DNA from: Serratia sp. UGAL515B_01
GTDB taxonomy: Bacteria > Pseudomonadota > Gammaproteobacteria > Enterobacterales > Enterobacteriaceae
Length of the DNA: 64,000 nt
NCBI RefSeq assembly: GCF_033095805.1
Contig: NZ_CP109901.1
Span: forward strand, 2,914,001 to 2,978,000
Direction: 5' to 3'
The number at the start of each line of letters is the position of its first letter. Position 1 is the stretch's first letter. Of this stretch, positions 39,819-49,935 are shown piece after piece. The notes under the pieces are model-generated. The model ran no database searches, was not told where the DNA came from, and was given only the letters and a program-made list of their open reading frames with translations. A program made the translations under genes and the position numbers.

Positions 39819-40730
39819 GTGAAAATAACAATTCTTGGTTGCGGTGCACTCGGACAACTTTGGCTCTCGAGGCTCTATCAACGGGGCCACGATGTACAGG
39901 GATGGTTACGGGTTCCTCAGCCATTTTGTGCGGTAAACGTGATTGAACCTGATGGCACGTCGTTTAACCACAATTTGCCAACTAACGACCCTGAGCACCT
40001 GTCACAGAGTGAACTGTTAATGGTAACGCTGAAAGCCTGGCAAATTTCTGGCGCGGTGGCGGCATTACTCCCAAAGCTAAATCCACAATGCACTATTTTG
40101 CTCCTGCATAATGGCATGGGAGCACAAGATGAGTTACCACCGCATAGTCAACCGATACTTCATGGTACAACCACCCATGCCGCACGCCACGAGGGAAACA
40201 CCATTGTTCATGTCGCCAACGGGATCACCCATATTGGCCCCACGACACCTCAGGCGACACACCTAAGCGACTTAGCAGATATACTACATCAAGCTTTACC
40301 TGATGTTGCGTGGCATAACGATATTGCCGCTACCAATTGGCGTAAACTAGCAGTAAGTTGTGTCATCAATCCATTGACTGTCATGTATAACTGCCGTAAT
40401 GGTGATCTGCAATATTATCCTGAACAGATAGAATGCATCTGTCGTGAAGTTATCAGCGTAATGGAAATGGAAGGCTACCATACCTCATGTGAAGGACTGG
40501 TCGCCTATGTCATGCAGGTAATTCAGATCACGGCGGACAACATATCCTCTATGCTGCAAGACATTCGTGCTCAGCGACATACCGAAATCGACTACATTAC
40601 CGGGTATCTACTCCGCTGCGGGCGAAGTCATGGCATGACGCTGCCAGAAAATACCCGCCTGTTTGAAATGGTGAAACAAAAGGAAGATGAGTATGAGCGT
40701 TTCGGCACTCGTTTGCCTAGCGCCTGGTAG
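39819..40730 (+). CDS. panE: 2-dehydropantoate 2-reductase
   Basis: PanE reduces ketopantoate to pantoate with NADPH in pantothenate and CoA synthesis. The 303-residue protein has the N-terminal Rossmann motif [15 protein letters not shown] and the catalytic Lys region [23 protein letters not shown] (Lys about residue 176). The [20 protein letters not shown] motif with Glu at about 256 is also present. The start is GTG at 39819 after AAGGAG, giving the same N-terminus as E. coli (303). Its 3' end overlaps yajL by 38 bp. Confidence 0.96.
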   Translation: MKITILGCGALGQLWLSRLYQRGHDVQGWLRVPQPFCAVNVIEPDGTSFNHNLPTNDPEHLSQSELLMVTLKAWQISGAVAALLPKLNPQCTILLLHNGMGAQDELPPHSQPILHGTTTHAARHEGNTIVHVANGITHIGPTTPQATHLSDLADILHQALPDVAWHNDIAATNWRKLAVSCVINPLTVMYNCRNGDLQYYPEQIECICREVISVMEMEGYHTSCEGLVAYVMQVIQITADNISSMLQDIRAQRHTEIDYITGYLLRCGRSHGMTLPENTRLFEMVKQKEDEYERFGTRLPSAW

Positions 40731-41283
40731 CGAAGAAACCGAGGCCGTTACTGTAATAGATTTGTTAGTCCGCGCTGGGGTAAACGTGACTACTGCCAGC
40801 GTAGCCGGAGATGGTGGCTTAACGATTGTCTGCTCGCGTGGTGTGAAATTGCTGGCCGATGCACCACTTGTCGCGATCGTTGACGAAGCCTTTGACGCTA
40901 TTGTACTGCCTGGGGGCTTAAAAGGTGCCGAGTGCTTCCGTGATAGCCCACTTTTAGTAGAAAAAGTGCGTCAAATGCATCTACAAGGCAAAATTGTGGC
41001 AGCCATCTGTGCTGCTCCGGCCTTGGTATTACAACATCACAACCTTTTCCCAGTGGGTAATATGACTGGATTTCCTGGCTTGAAAGAGCAGATCCCGCAG
41101 GAACAATGGATGGAAAGACGCGTGGTTTTCGATCAGCGTGTCAACCTGTTAACCAGCCAGGGACCAGGAACATCAATGGAGTTCGCTTTGAAACTGATCG
41201 ATTTACTTCTGGGAAAAGCCAAAGCCGCAGAGATAGCTGCACAGTTGGTACTTATCCCCGGCATGTACGATTTCCGTGATTGA
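40693..41283 (+). CDS. yajL: YajL, DJ-1/PfpI family chaperone-deglycase
   Basis: YajL is a DJ-1 superfamily protein linked to protection against oxidative and carbonyl stress; the deglycase activity is debated. The 196-residue protein keeps the nucleophile elbow [11 protein letters not shown] with the reactive Cys (about residue 106), and Glu15 in PGSEETEAV. The start at 40693 gives the E. coli length; an ATG two codons earlier is also possible, and the ribosome site AGGAAG suits 40693 better. It overlaps panE, so the two are translationally coupled. Confidence 0.94.
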   Translation: MSVSALVCLAPGSEETEAVTVIDLLVRAGVNVTTASVAGDGGLTIVCSRGVKLLADAPLVAIVDEAFDAIVLPGGLKGAECFRDSPLLVEKVRQMHLQGKIVAAICAAPALVLQHHNLFPVGNMTGFPGLKEQIPQEQWMERRVVFDQRVNLLTSQGPGTSMEFALKLIDLLLGKAKAAEIAAQLVLIPGMYDFRD

Positions 41284-41297
41284 GCCTTGATTACCCG

Positions 41298-41331
41298 AAT
41301 AGCAATGCCGCTGAAATTCAGCATTGCTATT
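41298..41331. terminator. Hairpin between yajL and thiI
   Basis: AATAGCAATGC and GCATTGCTATT form an 11-bp perfect stem between two convergent genes, 14 bp from either stop. U-tracts are short in both directions. Confidence 0.75.
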
Positions 41332-41344
41332 ATCTGAGAACAAG

Positions 41345-42793
41345 TTAAGGACGATATACTTTAACGTTGGTATAACCTTGTTCATGAAGATACAGTGCTT
41401 GCAGACGGCTCATCACACCACGGTCACAATACAACAGATAGATTTTGCTTTGATCAAGATCGCCGAACTGGCTGCTCAACTTGTAAAAGGGTAAATGTTT
41501 AACGTCGACTTGAGTCAGTTGCAACGGTTTCTCTTCTTGTTCATCGATAGAACGAATATCCAGAATTACCTCATCAGCGGTAAACTCAGCAACAGTTTCT
41601 ACTTCAATGATTTGCTGCTGCGCTTCTTCGGCAATAGTACGAATATCAACGTTACGCGCTTCACGCACTACTCGATCCAGGATCTCGAAGTCAAAGTTGT
41701 TTTCTTCTTCTTCAATCTTACTCTTGATTGCTTTAACCGTTGGGTTTTTTGAGATCACACCGCAATACTCCGGCATGGTTTTGGCAAAATCTTCCGTGCC
41801 GATTTTACGAGCAACATCAATGATATGTTCTTTATCATGCGAAATTAGTGGGCGCAAAATAAGCGTATCAGAAGCATTGTCGATCAGACGCAGGTTCGTC
41901 AACGTCTGGCTGGAAACCTGCCCCAGTGCTTCGCCGGTCACCAAAGCCTGAACACCGTAGCGTTCGGCAACCTGAGAAGCGGCACGGACCATCATACGTT
42001 TGAGCACGACCCCCATCTGACCATCATCCACTTTCTCCAGGATTTCCCCTACGACAGGTTCAAAGTCGATCGCAACAAAACGCACTTTATGAGAGCTCGC
42101 AAAGCGACTCCACAGATAGTACGCCACTTGTTTCACACCGATTTCGTGTGCAGCGCCTCCAAGATTGAAGAAACAATAATGCACCCGACAACCGCGTCGC
42201 ATCAGCATATAGCTGGAAACCCCGGAATCAAAACCACCAGAAATCAATGACAACACATCTTCCTGCGTACCAATTGGATAACCGCCAATACCTTCACGAC
42301 GCGATTTAACCAGCATCAATTTGTCATCTTCAATCTCAAGATTCACCGTTACCTGTGGGTCTGACAACTTGACGCGTGCGCTTTCAATGTGCTGATTCAG
42401 CCCCCCGCCAACATAACGCTCTACATCCTGAGAACTGAAATCTTGCTTGCCACGCCGTTTTACTCGTACACAGAATGTCTTGCCTTCCAACTGTTCACGG
42501 TAGGTTTCCAAAGCCTGCTCAAAGATATGATGCACATCGGTATAAACGCGATCTTCAACTTCCAGAATATGGTGAATACCGGGGATACGCGTCAACGCCT
42601 CAGCAATTACCGGGCGCTGTTGTTCGTTTTTGGCGCGAACCTCAATACAATCCCAGTGGCGGACTACCGCTAGTGTTTCATCATATTGCTTCAAGACGTT
42701 ACGGATATTGGTCGTCAGGATTTTAATGAAGCGCAAGCGCACAGATTGGCTCTTGATGGTGATTTCTGGGAACAATTTAATGATAAACTTCAT
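41345..42793 (-). CDS. thiI: ThiI, tRNA 4-thiouridine and thiazole sulfurtransferase
   Basis: ThiI makes 4-thiouridine at tRNA position 8 and supplies sulfur for the thiamine thiazole. The 482-residue protein has a ferredoxin-like/THUMP N-domain (about 60-165), a PP-loop ATPase motif [15 protein letters not shown] (about 181-195) with the catalytic-disulfide Cys in [16 protein letters not shown] (about 344), and a C-terminal rhodanese domain. The persulfide Cys lies in [11 protein letters not shown] (about 456). All are intact and the length equals E. coli. It is divergent from xseB-ispA-dxs. Confidence 0.97.
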   Translation of the reverse strand: MKFIIKLFPEITIKSQSVRLRFIKILTTNIRNVLKQYDETLAVVRHWDCIEVRAKNEQQRPVIAEALTRIPGIHHILEVEDRVYTDVHHIFEQALETYREQLEGKTFCVRVKRRGKQDFSSQDVERYVGGGLNQHIESARVKLSDPQVTVNLEIEDDKLMLVKSRREGIGGYPIGTQEDVLSLISGGFDSGVSSYMLMRRGCRVHYCFFNLGGAAHEIGVKQVAYYLWSRFASSHKVRFVAIDFEPVVGEILEKVDDGQMGVVLKRMMVRAASQVAERYGVQALVTGEALGQVSSQTLTNLRLIDNASDTLILRPLISHDKEHIIDVARKIGTEDFAKTMPEYCGVISKNPTVKAIKSKIEEEENNFDFEILDRVVREARNVDIRTIAEEAQQQIIEVETVAEFTADEVILDIRSIDEQEEKPLQLTQVDVKHLPFYKLSSQFGDLDQSKIYLLYCDRGVMSRLQALYLHEQGYTNVKVYRP

Positions 42794-42902
42794 GGCGGTC
42801 TTTATTATCTGATAAGAAATTACGGGGTAAAAGTTTAATACCCTCTGTCTTCCGAGCGGCGGCGGTTGGCTGCAACTGATAAGCTATTAGGTATACAATG
42901 AC

Positions 42903-42952
42903 GATAAGATTGATAAAACGTTCGGCAAGCCCGCAGTTTTATCAATCTTATC
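42903..42952. repeat. 17-bp perfect inverted repeat between thiI and xseB
   Basis: GATAAGATTGATAAAAC (42903-42919) is perfectly complementary to 42936-42952, with a 16-base spacer. It lies in the 292-bp divergent region, 110 bp from thiI and 134 bp from xseB. It could be a hairpin in one of the leaders, an operator dyad, or the end of an unannotated small RNA. No other feature of this spacer was identified. Confidence 0.7.
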
Positions 42953-43085
42953 CGGGCGCGAAGTATATCATCATCTGATGGTATACCGCGCGGATAAACC
43001 ACACATGCGTGCCATAATTTGCTAATCAGTATCCGCTAGGATAGGCTCAGGCCTCACGGTTCACACAATGATGTAGAAGATAACT

Positions 43086-43349
43086 ATGCCAAAAAAACCT
43101 GTAACGTCAGACGGTAAAGAGCAAAGCATTAGCTTTGAACACTCCCTCAGTGAACTCGAAAGTATCGTGAATCGTCTGGAGTCTGGCGAGTTAACACTTG
43201 AGGAGGCACTTAATGAATTTGAACGCGGTGTACAGCTAGCGCGGCAGGGGCAACAAAAACTGCAGCAGGCAGAGCAACGCGTTCAGATCCTGCTTAACGA
43301 CTATAACGATGATGCCGCCCTGGCTCCTTTCACCCCGGACGCTGAGTAA
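43086..43349 (+). CDS. xseB: Exodeoxyribonuclease VII small subunit
   Basis: XseB is the small helical subunit that wraps the large subunit XseA of exonuclease VII, which degrades single-stranded DNA. The 87-residue protein contains the family pattern [50 protein letters not shown]. It is the first gene of the xseB-ispA-dxs operon and is followed by ispA after 5 bp. Confidence 0.96.
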   Translation: MPKKPVTSDGKEQSISFEHSLSELESIVNRLESGELTLEEALNEFERGVQLARQGQQKLQQAEQRVQILLNDYNDDAALAPFTPDAE

Positions 43350-43354
43350 TTACA

Positions 43355-44257
43355 ATGTCTGAGTTTCACGAACAGTTGCAGGCCTTCCAAAAGCGCAGCG
43401 ATCGCGTATTGCTGGACTATATCGCTCCGTTACCGTTCAATGATGGCAAAATGGTTGAAGCTATGCGCCACGGCACACTGTTAGGGGGCAAACGGCTACG
43501 GCCTTTCCTGGTTTACGCCACCGGGCAAATGTTCGGCCTGAGTCTGGACAGTCTGGATGCTCCCGCTGCAGCGGTGGAGTGCATTCATGCATACTCGCTG
43601 ATCCATGACGATTTACCTGCCATGGATAACGATGATTTGCGCCGTGGTCAGCCAACTTGCCATATAAAATTCGGTGAAGCCAACGCTATTCTTGCGGGCG
43701 ATGCTCTGCAAACGCTGGCTTTCTCGATCCTGGCCGATGCAGATATGCCCGATGTTACCTTGCGCGACCGTCTGTCCATGATTTCCGAACTGGCTAGTGC
43801 CAGCGGTGTGGGGGGTATGTGCGGTGGTCAATACTTGGATATGAAAGCCGAAGGTAAACAGATCGACCTGCACACGCTGGAACAGATCCACCGCCATAAA
43901 ACGGGTGCGCTAATCCGTGCTGCAATTCGCCTGGGTGCGTTGGCAGCCGGTGAGCCAGGCCGTACAGCGCTGCCAGAGCTTGACCGTTATGCAGCCGCAA
44001 TAGGCCTGGCATTTCAAGTTCAGGATGACATTCTTGACGTAGTAGGTGAAACCGCAAAAATCGGTAAACGTCAAGGCTCAGACCAGCAACTTGGAAAGAG
44101 TACCTATCCTGCCCTACTTGGGCTTGACAGCGCGAAGTTAAAAGCGTGGGATCTCTATCAGGAAGCTTTGGCAGCATTAGCCTCTTTGGCAACACAATCT
44201 TACAACACAGCGCCACTGCGTGCGTTAGCCGGTTTCATTATTGAACGCGATAATTAA
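43355..44257 (+). CDS. ispA: Farnesyl diphosphate synthase
   Basis: IspA condenses isopentenyl diphosphate with dimethylallyl and geranyl diphosphate to make farnesyl diphosphate, precursor of undecaprenyl phosphate, ubiquinone and heme O. The 300-residue enzyme has the first Asp-rich motif DDLPAMDNDDLRRG (about 84) and the second motif FQVQDDILDVVG (about 225). It also has GGKRLRPFLVYATG. Length is like E. coli (299). It lies between xseB and dxs in the standard operon. Confidence 0.97.
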   Translation: MSEFHEQLQAFQKRSDRVLLDYIAPLPFNDGKMVEAMRHGTLLGGKRLRPFLVYATGQMFGLSLDSLDAPAAAVECIHAYSLIHDDLPAMDNDDLRRGQPTCHIKFGEANAILAGDALQTLAFSILADADMPDVTLRDRLSMISELASASGVGGMCGGQYLDMKAEGKQIDLHTLEQIHRHKTGALIRAAIRLGALAAGEPGRTALPELDRYAAAIGLAFQVQDDILDVVGETAKIGKRQGSDQQLGKSTYPALLGLDSAKLKAWDLYQEALAALASLATQSYNTAPLRALAGFIIERDN

Positions 44258-44291
44258 CGTATGACGTCAACACCTCTGATATGAGCATCGA

Positions 44292-46153
44292 ATGAGTCTT
44301 GATATAGCCAAATACCCGACCTTAGCTCTCGCAGAAACACCGGAAGAACTCCGTTTGTTACCGAAAGAAAGCCTGCCTAAGCTGTGTGATGAACTGCGGC
44401 AATATTTGCTGGACAGCGTTAGCCGTTCCAGTGGTCATTTTGCCTCTGGGCTGGGTACCGTCGAACTGACGGTGGCATTGCATTACGTCTACAATACCCC
44501 ATTTGATCAATTGATCTGGGACGTGGGCCATCAGGCATACCCACATAAAATCATGACTGGCCGACGGGATCGCATCTCTACCATCCGTCAAAAAGGGGGC
44601 TTACATCCCTTCCCATGGCGTGCCGAAAGCGAATATGACGTATTGTCTGTTGGTCACTCTTCAACCTCGATCAGTGCTGGTTTGGGTATAGCCGTAGCGG
44701 CGGCACTCGAAGGCAGAAACCGCCGTACCGTCTGTGTCATTGGTGACGGTGCCATCACCGCAGGCATGGCTTTTGAGGCCATGAACCATGCCGGTGATAT
44801 CACCCCAGATATGTTGGTAATACTGAACGACAACGAAATGTCGATCTCCGAAAACGTCGGTGCATTAAATAATCATCTGGCACAACTCTTGTCCGGCAAG
44901 CTATACGCAACACTCCGTGAAGGGGGCAAAAAGGTGCTTTCTGGCCTCCCCCCTATAAAAGAGCTGTTGAAACGAACCGAAGAGCATCTGAAAGGCATGG
45001 TTGTACCCGGCACAATGTTTGAAGAACTGGGTTTCAATTACATTGGGCCAGTAGACGGCCACGATGTGCAAGGGTTGGCCGCCACACTGAAAAACATGCG
45101 TGATCTGAAAGGTCCGCAATTGCTGCACATCATGACCAAGAAAGGTCGTGGTTACGCACCCGCTGAAAAAGACCCAATCAGCTTCCACGCCGTACCGAAA
45201 TTTGATCCGGCCAGCGGCACCCTGCCAAAAAGTGCCGGAGGGTTGCCTACGTATTCAAAAATTTTTGGTGACTGGCTGTGTGAAACTGCGGCCAAAGATA
45301 GTCAGTTAATGGCTATCACCCCAGCCATGCGCGAAGGCTCGGGCATGGTGAAGTTTTCTCGTGAATATCCACAGCAATACTTTGATGTCGCGATTGCCGA
45401 ACAACATGCGGTCACCTTTGCCGCAGGTCTGGCAATTGGTGGCTATAAGCCGGTTGTAGCGATCTACTCTACTTTCCTGCAACGCGCCTACGATCAGCTG
45501 ATCCATGATGTAGCGATCCAGAGTTTACCCGTAATGTTTGCTATTGATCGCGGCGGTATAGTAGGAGCCGACGGCCAAACTCATCAGGGCGCATTTGACA
45601 TCTCGTTCCTGCGTTGTATCCCGAATATGGTGATCATGACGCCAAGTGATGAGAATGAATGCCGTCAAATGTTGTATACCGGTTATCACTATAATGAGGG
45701 TCCAACGGCAGTTCGCTACCCGCGTGGAAGTGGCACTGGAGCAAATCTGGAGCCATTGGCCAACTTGCCGTTAGGAAAAGGCATCGTGCGCCGCAAAGGT
45801 GAGAAAATCGCAATCCTCAATTTCGGTACTTTGCTACCAGAAGCCCATCAGGTAGCCGAAGCGATGAACGCCACGCTGGTAGATATGCGCTTTGTAAAAC
45901 CGCTGGATGAACAACTGGTACTGGAGATGGCTGCAAGCCATGAGATACTGGTCACACTGGAAGAGAATGCCATTATGGGGGAGCAGGCAGCGGAGTTAAC
46001 GAGTTACTCATGGTGAAACGCCGTATGGTACCTGTGCTGAACATTGGCCTGCCTGATTATTTCATCCCACAAGGGAGTCAAGAAGAAATCCGCAGCGACT
46101 TGGGTCTGGATGCCGCCGGTATTCAACGCCAGATCGAGACCTGGTTGGCATAA
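44292..46153 (+). pseudogene. dxs: 1-deoxy-D-xylulose-5-phosphate synthase with a one-base frameshift near the 3' end
   Basis: Dxs makes DXP from pyruvate and glyceraldehyde 3-phosphate with thiamine diphosphate, the entry step of the MEP isoprenoid pathway. The frame from 44292 is intact through the ThDP motif [18 protein letters not shown] and the pyrimidine-domain [17 protein letters not shown]. After ENAIMG it shifts at a run of five G (45977-45981) and ends early at 46014-46016, giving 574 residues. With one more G the frame continues [28 protein letters not shown] to TAA 46151-46153, giving 620 residues, the E. coli length. The enzyme is normally essential, so a sequencing error or slippage at the G run should be considered before true loss. 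Confidence 0.9.
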
Positions 46154-46158
46154 TCTTT

Positions 46159-46181
46159 ATGGGGTTCATACTGAACCCCAT
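46159..46181. terminator. Hairpin between dxs and pgpA
   Basis: ATGGGGTTCA and TGAACCCCAT pair around TAC, between the convergent ends of dxs and pgpA. The U-tract is weak on both strands. Confidence 0.7.
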
Positions 46182-46192
46182 CGACTAAAATA

Positions 46193-46690
46193 TCAGAATA
46201 AATCTATCGGCCAGTGATGGCCAATCAGATAAATAATCCCGGCAGCGAGCACACCTGCAACAATATCGTCGATCATAATCCCCATACCGCCGTGCACATT
46301 GCGATCGAACCAACGGATCGGCCAGGGTTTCCAGATATCCAGAACACGAAACAATACAAATCCGCCAGCCACCCATTGCCAACTGTTTACCGGCAGCGCC
46401 ATCAGGGTGATCCACATACCAACGAACTCATCCCAGACGATACTACCATGATCGTGTACTCGCATATCTTTAGCTGTCTGGTGGCACAAATACACACCCA
46501 TACAGATACTGAACATGACCAATAACGAATAAAGCTGCCACGGCAACTGGATCAGCAGCAACCAGATTGGTATTGCTGCAAGTGACCCCATGGTTCCAGG
46601 CATCATTGGCGAAAGACCGCTGCCGAATCCAGTAGCTAGCAAGTGCCATGGGTTACTTATGCGCAACCGGTTTTTAGCTTCATCTTTCAT
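46193..46690 (-). CDS. pgpA: Phosphatidylglycerophosphatase A
   Basis: PgpA dephosphorylates phosphatidylglycerophosphate to phosphatidylglycerol in the inner membrane. The 165-residue protein has several transmembrane helices and the family motifs [39 protein letters not shown] and [24 protein letters not shown]. The start at 46690 overlaps the thiL stop in an ATGA arrangement, which fits translational coupling. An open frame extends 13 codons upstream within thiL but lacks similarity. Confidence 0.95.
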   Translation of the reverse strand: MKDEAKNRLRISNPWHLLATGFGSGLSPMMPGTMGSLAAIPIWLLLIQLPWQLYSLLVMFSICMGVYLCHQTAKDMRVHDHGSIVWDEFVGMWITLMALPVNSWQWVAGGFVLFRVLDIWKPWPIRWFDRNVHGGMGIMIDDIVAGVLAAGIIYLIGHHWPIDLF

Positions 46691-47673
46691 AATGGTTGCA
46701 CGGCACTGAAGTGATCGTATCCACGCCATGGCAATTCGGTCTCTTGATTATCAAGATAGAATTTTACCCCTTCGGAATGCGGAGCGATTTGACCAATACA
46801 AGTATAATCTGCGCCTAAATGACTGAGCGCCACTTCCAGCGCACCACGATTAATCTCTGGCACCGTAAAGCACAGTTCATAGTCTTCACCTCCGGTTAAA
46901 GCCCAGCATACTGCCTGATCAGTATCCGTGTTATCGGTCAAAAATTGTGACATAGGTAATTCATCCAGTACGATACGCGCACCACACTTAGACGCATTCA
47001 GTACGTGCTTTAAGTCTGAAATCAAACCATCAGAAATATCGATCGCCGAACTGGCTAAATCACGCAACGCCTGGCCCTGCAGCACACGCGGTTGAGGACG
47101 CAAATGCCTCGCGACCAGATATTCACGGGCAGTAGGCTCACTCACTTCCAGACGTTGTTGCAGGATGGCCAAACCGGCTGCACTGTCACCTAAAGTACCC
47201 GTCACATAAATCCAATCACCAATCTTGGCCCCTGAACGCGTTAATGCACGGCCTGCTGGGATAAACCCATTGATTGTCAAGGTCATGCTGAGTGGCCCAC
47301 GGGTAGTGTCACCACCAATCAACTGCATGCCGTAGTAATTAAGCTGTTCGAATAGGCTATCGCTGAATGCCTTGAGCCACTCTTCATCGACTTCTGGTAG
47401 CGTCAACGCCAACGAAAGCCACGCGGGGTCTGCCCCCATTGAGGCCAGATCGCTCAGGTTAACCGCCAATGCCTTATAACCAAGATCGGCCGGATTAATA
47501 TCCGGCAGAAAGTGAACACCTGAAACCAGAGTATCAGTACTGATAGCTAAAAGCTGTTTTTCTGCCACTGTTAGAAGTGCGCAGTCATCTCCAATGCCCA
47601 ACTGTACATCCCGGCGCAAACTCTTGGACCGGTCAAAATAGCGGGCTATGAGGTCAAATTCGCCGCATGCCAT
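46687..47673 (-). CDS. thiL: Thiamine-monophosphate kinase
   Basis: ThiL phosphorylates thiamine monophosphate to the active diphosphate cofactor. The 328-residue protein has the PurM-like fold with N-terminal [13 protein letters not shown], the nucleotide/metal motif GIGDDCALL, then [27 protein letters not shown] and the C-terminal GGEDYELCF. The start at 47673 is set by homology with E. coli (325). It lies 46 bp after nusB, with a strong hairpin in between, and overlaps pgpA. Confidence 0.96.
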   Translation of the reverse strand: MACGEFDLIARYFDRSKSLRRDVQLGIGDDCALLTVAEKQLLAISTDTLVSGVHFLPDINPADLGYKALAVNLSDLASMGADPAWLSLALTLPEVDEEWLKAFSDSLFEQLNYYGMQLIGGDTTRGPLSMTLTINGFIPAGRALTRSGAKIGDWIYVTGTLGDSAAGLAILQQRLEVSEPTAREYLVARHLRPQPRVLQGQALRDLASSAIDISDGLISDLKHVLNASKCGARIVLDELPMSQFLTDNTDTDQAVCWALTGGEDYELCFTVPEINRGALEVALSHLGADYTCIGQIAPHSEGVKFYLDNQETELPWRGYDHFSAVQPL

Positions 47674-47690
47674 GATTGATATTCCAAATA

Positions 47691-47718
47691 AATCAGGGCC
47701 GGTTTCCCGGCCCTGATT
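47691..47718 (-). terminator. Intra-operon hairpin between nusB and thiL
   Basis: AATCAGGGCCGG and CCGGCCCTGATT form a 12-bp perfect stem with a 4-base loop. The minus strand continues TATTTGG, a weak U-tract. It may partially terminate transcription or protect the upstream ribH-nusB message. Confidence 0.7.
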
Positions 47719-47719
47719 T

Positions 47720-48136
47720 TTACTTTTTCTTACGAATGTTAGGACCTGCTTTATCAAGCACACCATTCACAAACTTATGGCTATCTTCGGCCCCGAAGGT
47801 CTTCGCCAGTTCGATGGCTTCATTGATAGCCACTTTATAAGGGACATCTTCACGCATTTTTAGCTCAAACAGCGCGATACGCAACACCGCTTTTTCCACC
47901 TGGCCCAGCTCGTCGAGCAGACGTGACAGGTATGGGGCCATAAGGTCATCCAACATACCCGCGTTCACTGCCACACCTGATAGCAGCTCACGAAAATAGG
48001 CGATGTCAACATCTTTGACATCCTGCTCCGTCAGGAACTGGTGTTCAACATCAGCAATGTCATTTTTAGACAACTGCCAAGAGTAAAGCGCTTGAACAGC
48101 GCACTCACGAGCACGGCGACGAGCAGCAGGTTTCAC
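47720..48136 (-). CDS. nusB: NusB, transcription antitermination factor
   Basis: NusB is an all-helical RNA-binding protein that, with NusE (S10), binds boxA for rRNA and lambda antitermination. The 138-residue product begins [35 protein letters not shown] and includes [47 protein letters not shown], all conserved. Length fits E. coli (139). It is 21 bp downstream of ribH in the nrdR-ribD-ribH-nusB-thiL-pgpA operon. Confidence 0.97.
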   Translation of the reverse strand: MKPAARRRARECAVQALYSWQLSKNDIADVEHQFLTEQDVKDVDIAYFRELLSGVAVNAGMLDDLMAPYLSRLLDELGQVEKAVLRIALFELKMREDVPYKVAINEAIELAKTFGAEDSHKFVNGVLDKAGPNIRKKK

Positions 48137-48157
48137 GGAATTCCCCTTAAACTAAAT

Positions 48158-48628
48158 TCAGGCTTTAATAGTTTTGATAACATTAATCATTTCAAGTGCG
48201 GTGAGGGCAGCTTCTGCACCTTTATTGCCTGCTTTGGTGCCTGCACGCTCGATCGCTTGTTCGATGCTTTCGGTGGTTAGAACGCCAAAGGCAACTGGGA
48301 TCTCAGTATTCAGTGAGACATTACCCAGGCCAGAACTGGCTTCCCCCGCCACGTATTCGAAGTGCGCGGTTCCCCCACGGATCACGGTCCCTAAAGCAAT
48401 AACCGCATCATACTTGCCAGTATTAGCCAGAACGCGAGCGGTCAATGGCAATTCGTATGCCCCTGGAACCCAGACAACGGTAATATTGTCATCGGCAACC
48501 TGACCAATACGTTTCAGCGCATCAATAGCACCTTGCAGCAGACTGTCGTTGATGAAATTGTTAAAACGTGCAATTGCGATCGCCACACGGGCATTAGGAG
48601 TAGCAACAACACCTTCGATCACTTTCAT
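48158..48628 (-). CDS. ribH: 6,7-dimethyl-8-ribityllumazine synthase
   Basis: This is lumazine synthase (RibE in E. coli nomenclature). It condenses 5-amino-6-ribitylaminouracil with 3,4-dihydroxy-2-butanone 4-phosphate in riboflavin synthesis and forms icosahedral 60-mers. The 156-residue protein has the family pattern [21 protein letters not shown] and [42 protein letters not shown], with the catalytic His at about 89. Length equals E. coli. It is separated from ribD by 187 bp that contain a remnant of a repeat element. Confidence 0.97.
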   Translation of the reverse strand: MKVIEGVVATPNARVAIAIARFNNFINDSLLQGAIDALKRIGQVADDNITVVWVPGAYELPLTARVLANTGKYDAVIALGTVIRGGTAHFEYVAGEASSGLGNVSLNTEIPVAFGVLTTESIEQAIERAGTKAGNKGAEAALTALEMINVIKTIKA

Positions 48629-48778
48629 GGGCTTTCCTTAAAAATGGGTTCAATAACCCCGCAGGGGGGCGGATTCTATCATATTCTTTGCCTGCCTGCG
48701 CGGCGGTTTTGTAAAACACCTACTACATGCAAACAAAGGTTACATTGGCTGGAGTCCTCGTGCCGTCGTAAACACGCA

Positions 48779-48819
48779 GAGCTGTGGCCATTTGCGCGCA
48801 GTTAAGGGACACAGCCTAG
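48779..48819. repeat. Truncated MITE-like remnant at the 3' end of ribD
   Basis: CAGTTAAGGGACACAGCCTA (48799-48818) matches the right tip of the element at 8069-8341 with one change. The adjoining GCTGTGGCCATTTGCGCGC (48781-48799) matches interior sequence of that element read on the minus strand (GCTGGGGCCATTTGCGCGC). The intermediate part is deleted, and the other terminus was not found. On the minus strand the CTAG tip supplies the ribD stop codon. Confidence 0.7.
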
Positions 48820-49925
48820 TCTTTTAAACGCAGACGCAGACGCAAATCGGGACCAATCTGACGCACTTCACTGAACACAAACTCCGGCGCATCGACCAAT
48901 CGATCCAACCCAGGCAGATGGCACAGGCCGCGGCCATCATCTCCCAATAATTTGGGTGCTACATAGAGCAGGAGTTCATCCACCAGTCCGGCTTGCAGTA
49001 ATGCACCGGCAAGATGTGCGCCAGCCTCAACCCAAATGCTATTCACCTGTCGCTTGGCTAATTGCATCATCATGACAACCAGATCAATGCCATCACGATA
49101 AGCAGGGAAAGACAGCTGTTCAACACTTTCTGGCCAGGCTAGATCATCCGGTTGCCGCCGTGCCAACCAAGTGGTGCCGGGTTGTTGTATGACTTTATGT
49201 TGCGGCGTTATCCGGTTCTGGCTGTCCAAAATAATCCGCAGAGGCTGCCGAAGGTTTTCACGCGGATAGATTTGGCGGATTTCACTACTCAGTTCATCCC
49301 AACGCACTGTCAGCGCAGGATCATCTGCCAGAACGGTAGCACTGGTGCTGAGGATCGCTGAGCTTTCGGCCCGGAGACGCTGCACGTCCTGCCGGGCCTG
49401 CGATGAAGTGATCCACTGACTTTCACCGGATGCCATGGCAGTACGGCCATCCAATGATGCCCCCTGTTTTAACTGTACATAAGGGAATCCCGTACGCATA
49501 CGTTTGAGAAAACCGAGGTTAACCGCCTCGGCCTCTGCCAGCATGATACTATGGCAGACTTCAATTCCTGCCTGTTGTAAGCGGTATAACCCACGCCCGG
49601 CAACCTGTGGATTAGGGTCCTGCATTGCAGCAACCACACGGCAGATACCCGCCGCTATCAGCGCATCAGCACAAGGCGGTGTTCGCCCATGATGGCTACA
49701 AGGCTCAAGCGTAACATAAGCCGTAGCACCTTGAGCTCGCTCGCCAGCCATATGCAGGGCATGAACTTCAGCATGAGGTTCACCCGCTCGTAAGTGATAG
49801 CCTTCACCAACAATCTCACCATCGCGCACGATAACGCAGCCTACATTCGGATTCGGCGTTGTTGTGAAACGTCCCAATCGTGCCAGTTCAAAGGCACGAG
49901 CCATGTAAAATTCGTCGTTATGCAT
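48816..49925 (-). CDS. ribD: RibD, bifunctional riboflavin deaminase/reductase
   Basis: RibD has an N-terminal deaminase and a C-terminal reductase acting on the GTP cyclohydrolase II product in riboflavin synthesis. The 369-residue protein has the zinc motif HAEVHALHMAGERA and PCSHHGRTPPC (deaminase, about 47-85). The reductase part includes KQGASLDGRTAMASGESQWITS and IWVEAGAHLAGALLQAGLVDELLLY. The start at 49925 (MHNDEFYMARAFELA) is by homology; the E. coli protein is 367. The last residues RLRLRLKD run directly into the CTAG tip of a repeat remnant, which provides the TAG stop, so the native 3' end may have been altered. Confidence 0.96.
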   Translation of the reverse strand: MHNDEFYMARAFELARLGRFTTTPNPNVGCVIVRDGEIVGEGYHLRAGEPHAEVHALHMAGERAQGATAYVTLEPCSHHGRTPPCADALIAAGICRVVAAMQDPNPQVAGRGLYRLQQAGIEVCHSIMLAEAEAVNLGFLKRMRTGFPYVQLKQGASLDGRTAMASGESQWITSSQARQDVQRLRAESSAILSTSATVLADDPALTVRWDELSSEIRQIYPRENLRQPLRIILDSQNRITPQHKVIQQPGTTWLARRQPDDLAWPESVEQLSFPAYRDGIDLVVMMMQLAKRQVNSIWVEAGAHLAGALLQAGLVDELLLYVAPKLLGDDGRGLCHLPGLDRLVDAPEFVFSEVRQIGPDLRLRLRLKD

Positions 49926-49935
49926 GAAGATCCCG

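Noticed and set aside
46017..46153. Separate small gene downstream of dxs
   Set aside because: Its translation is the conserved C-terminus of Dxs in the shifted frame, so it is part of dxs rather than a new gene.
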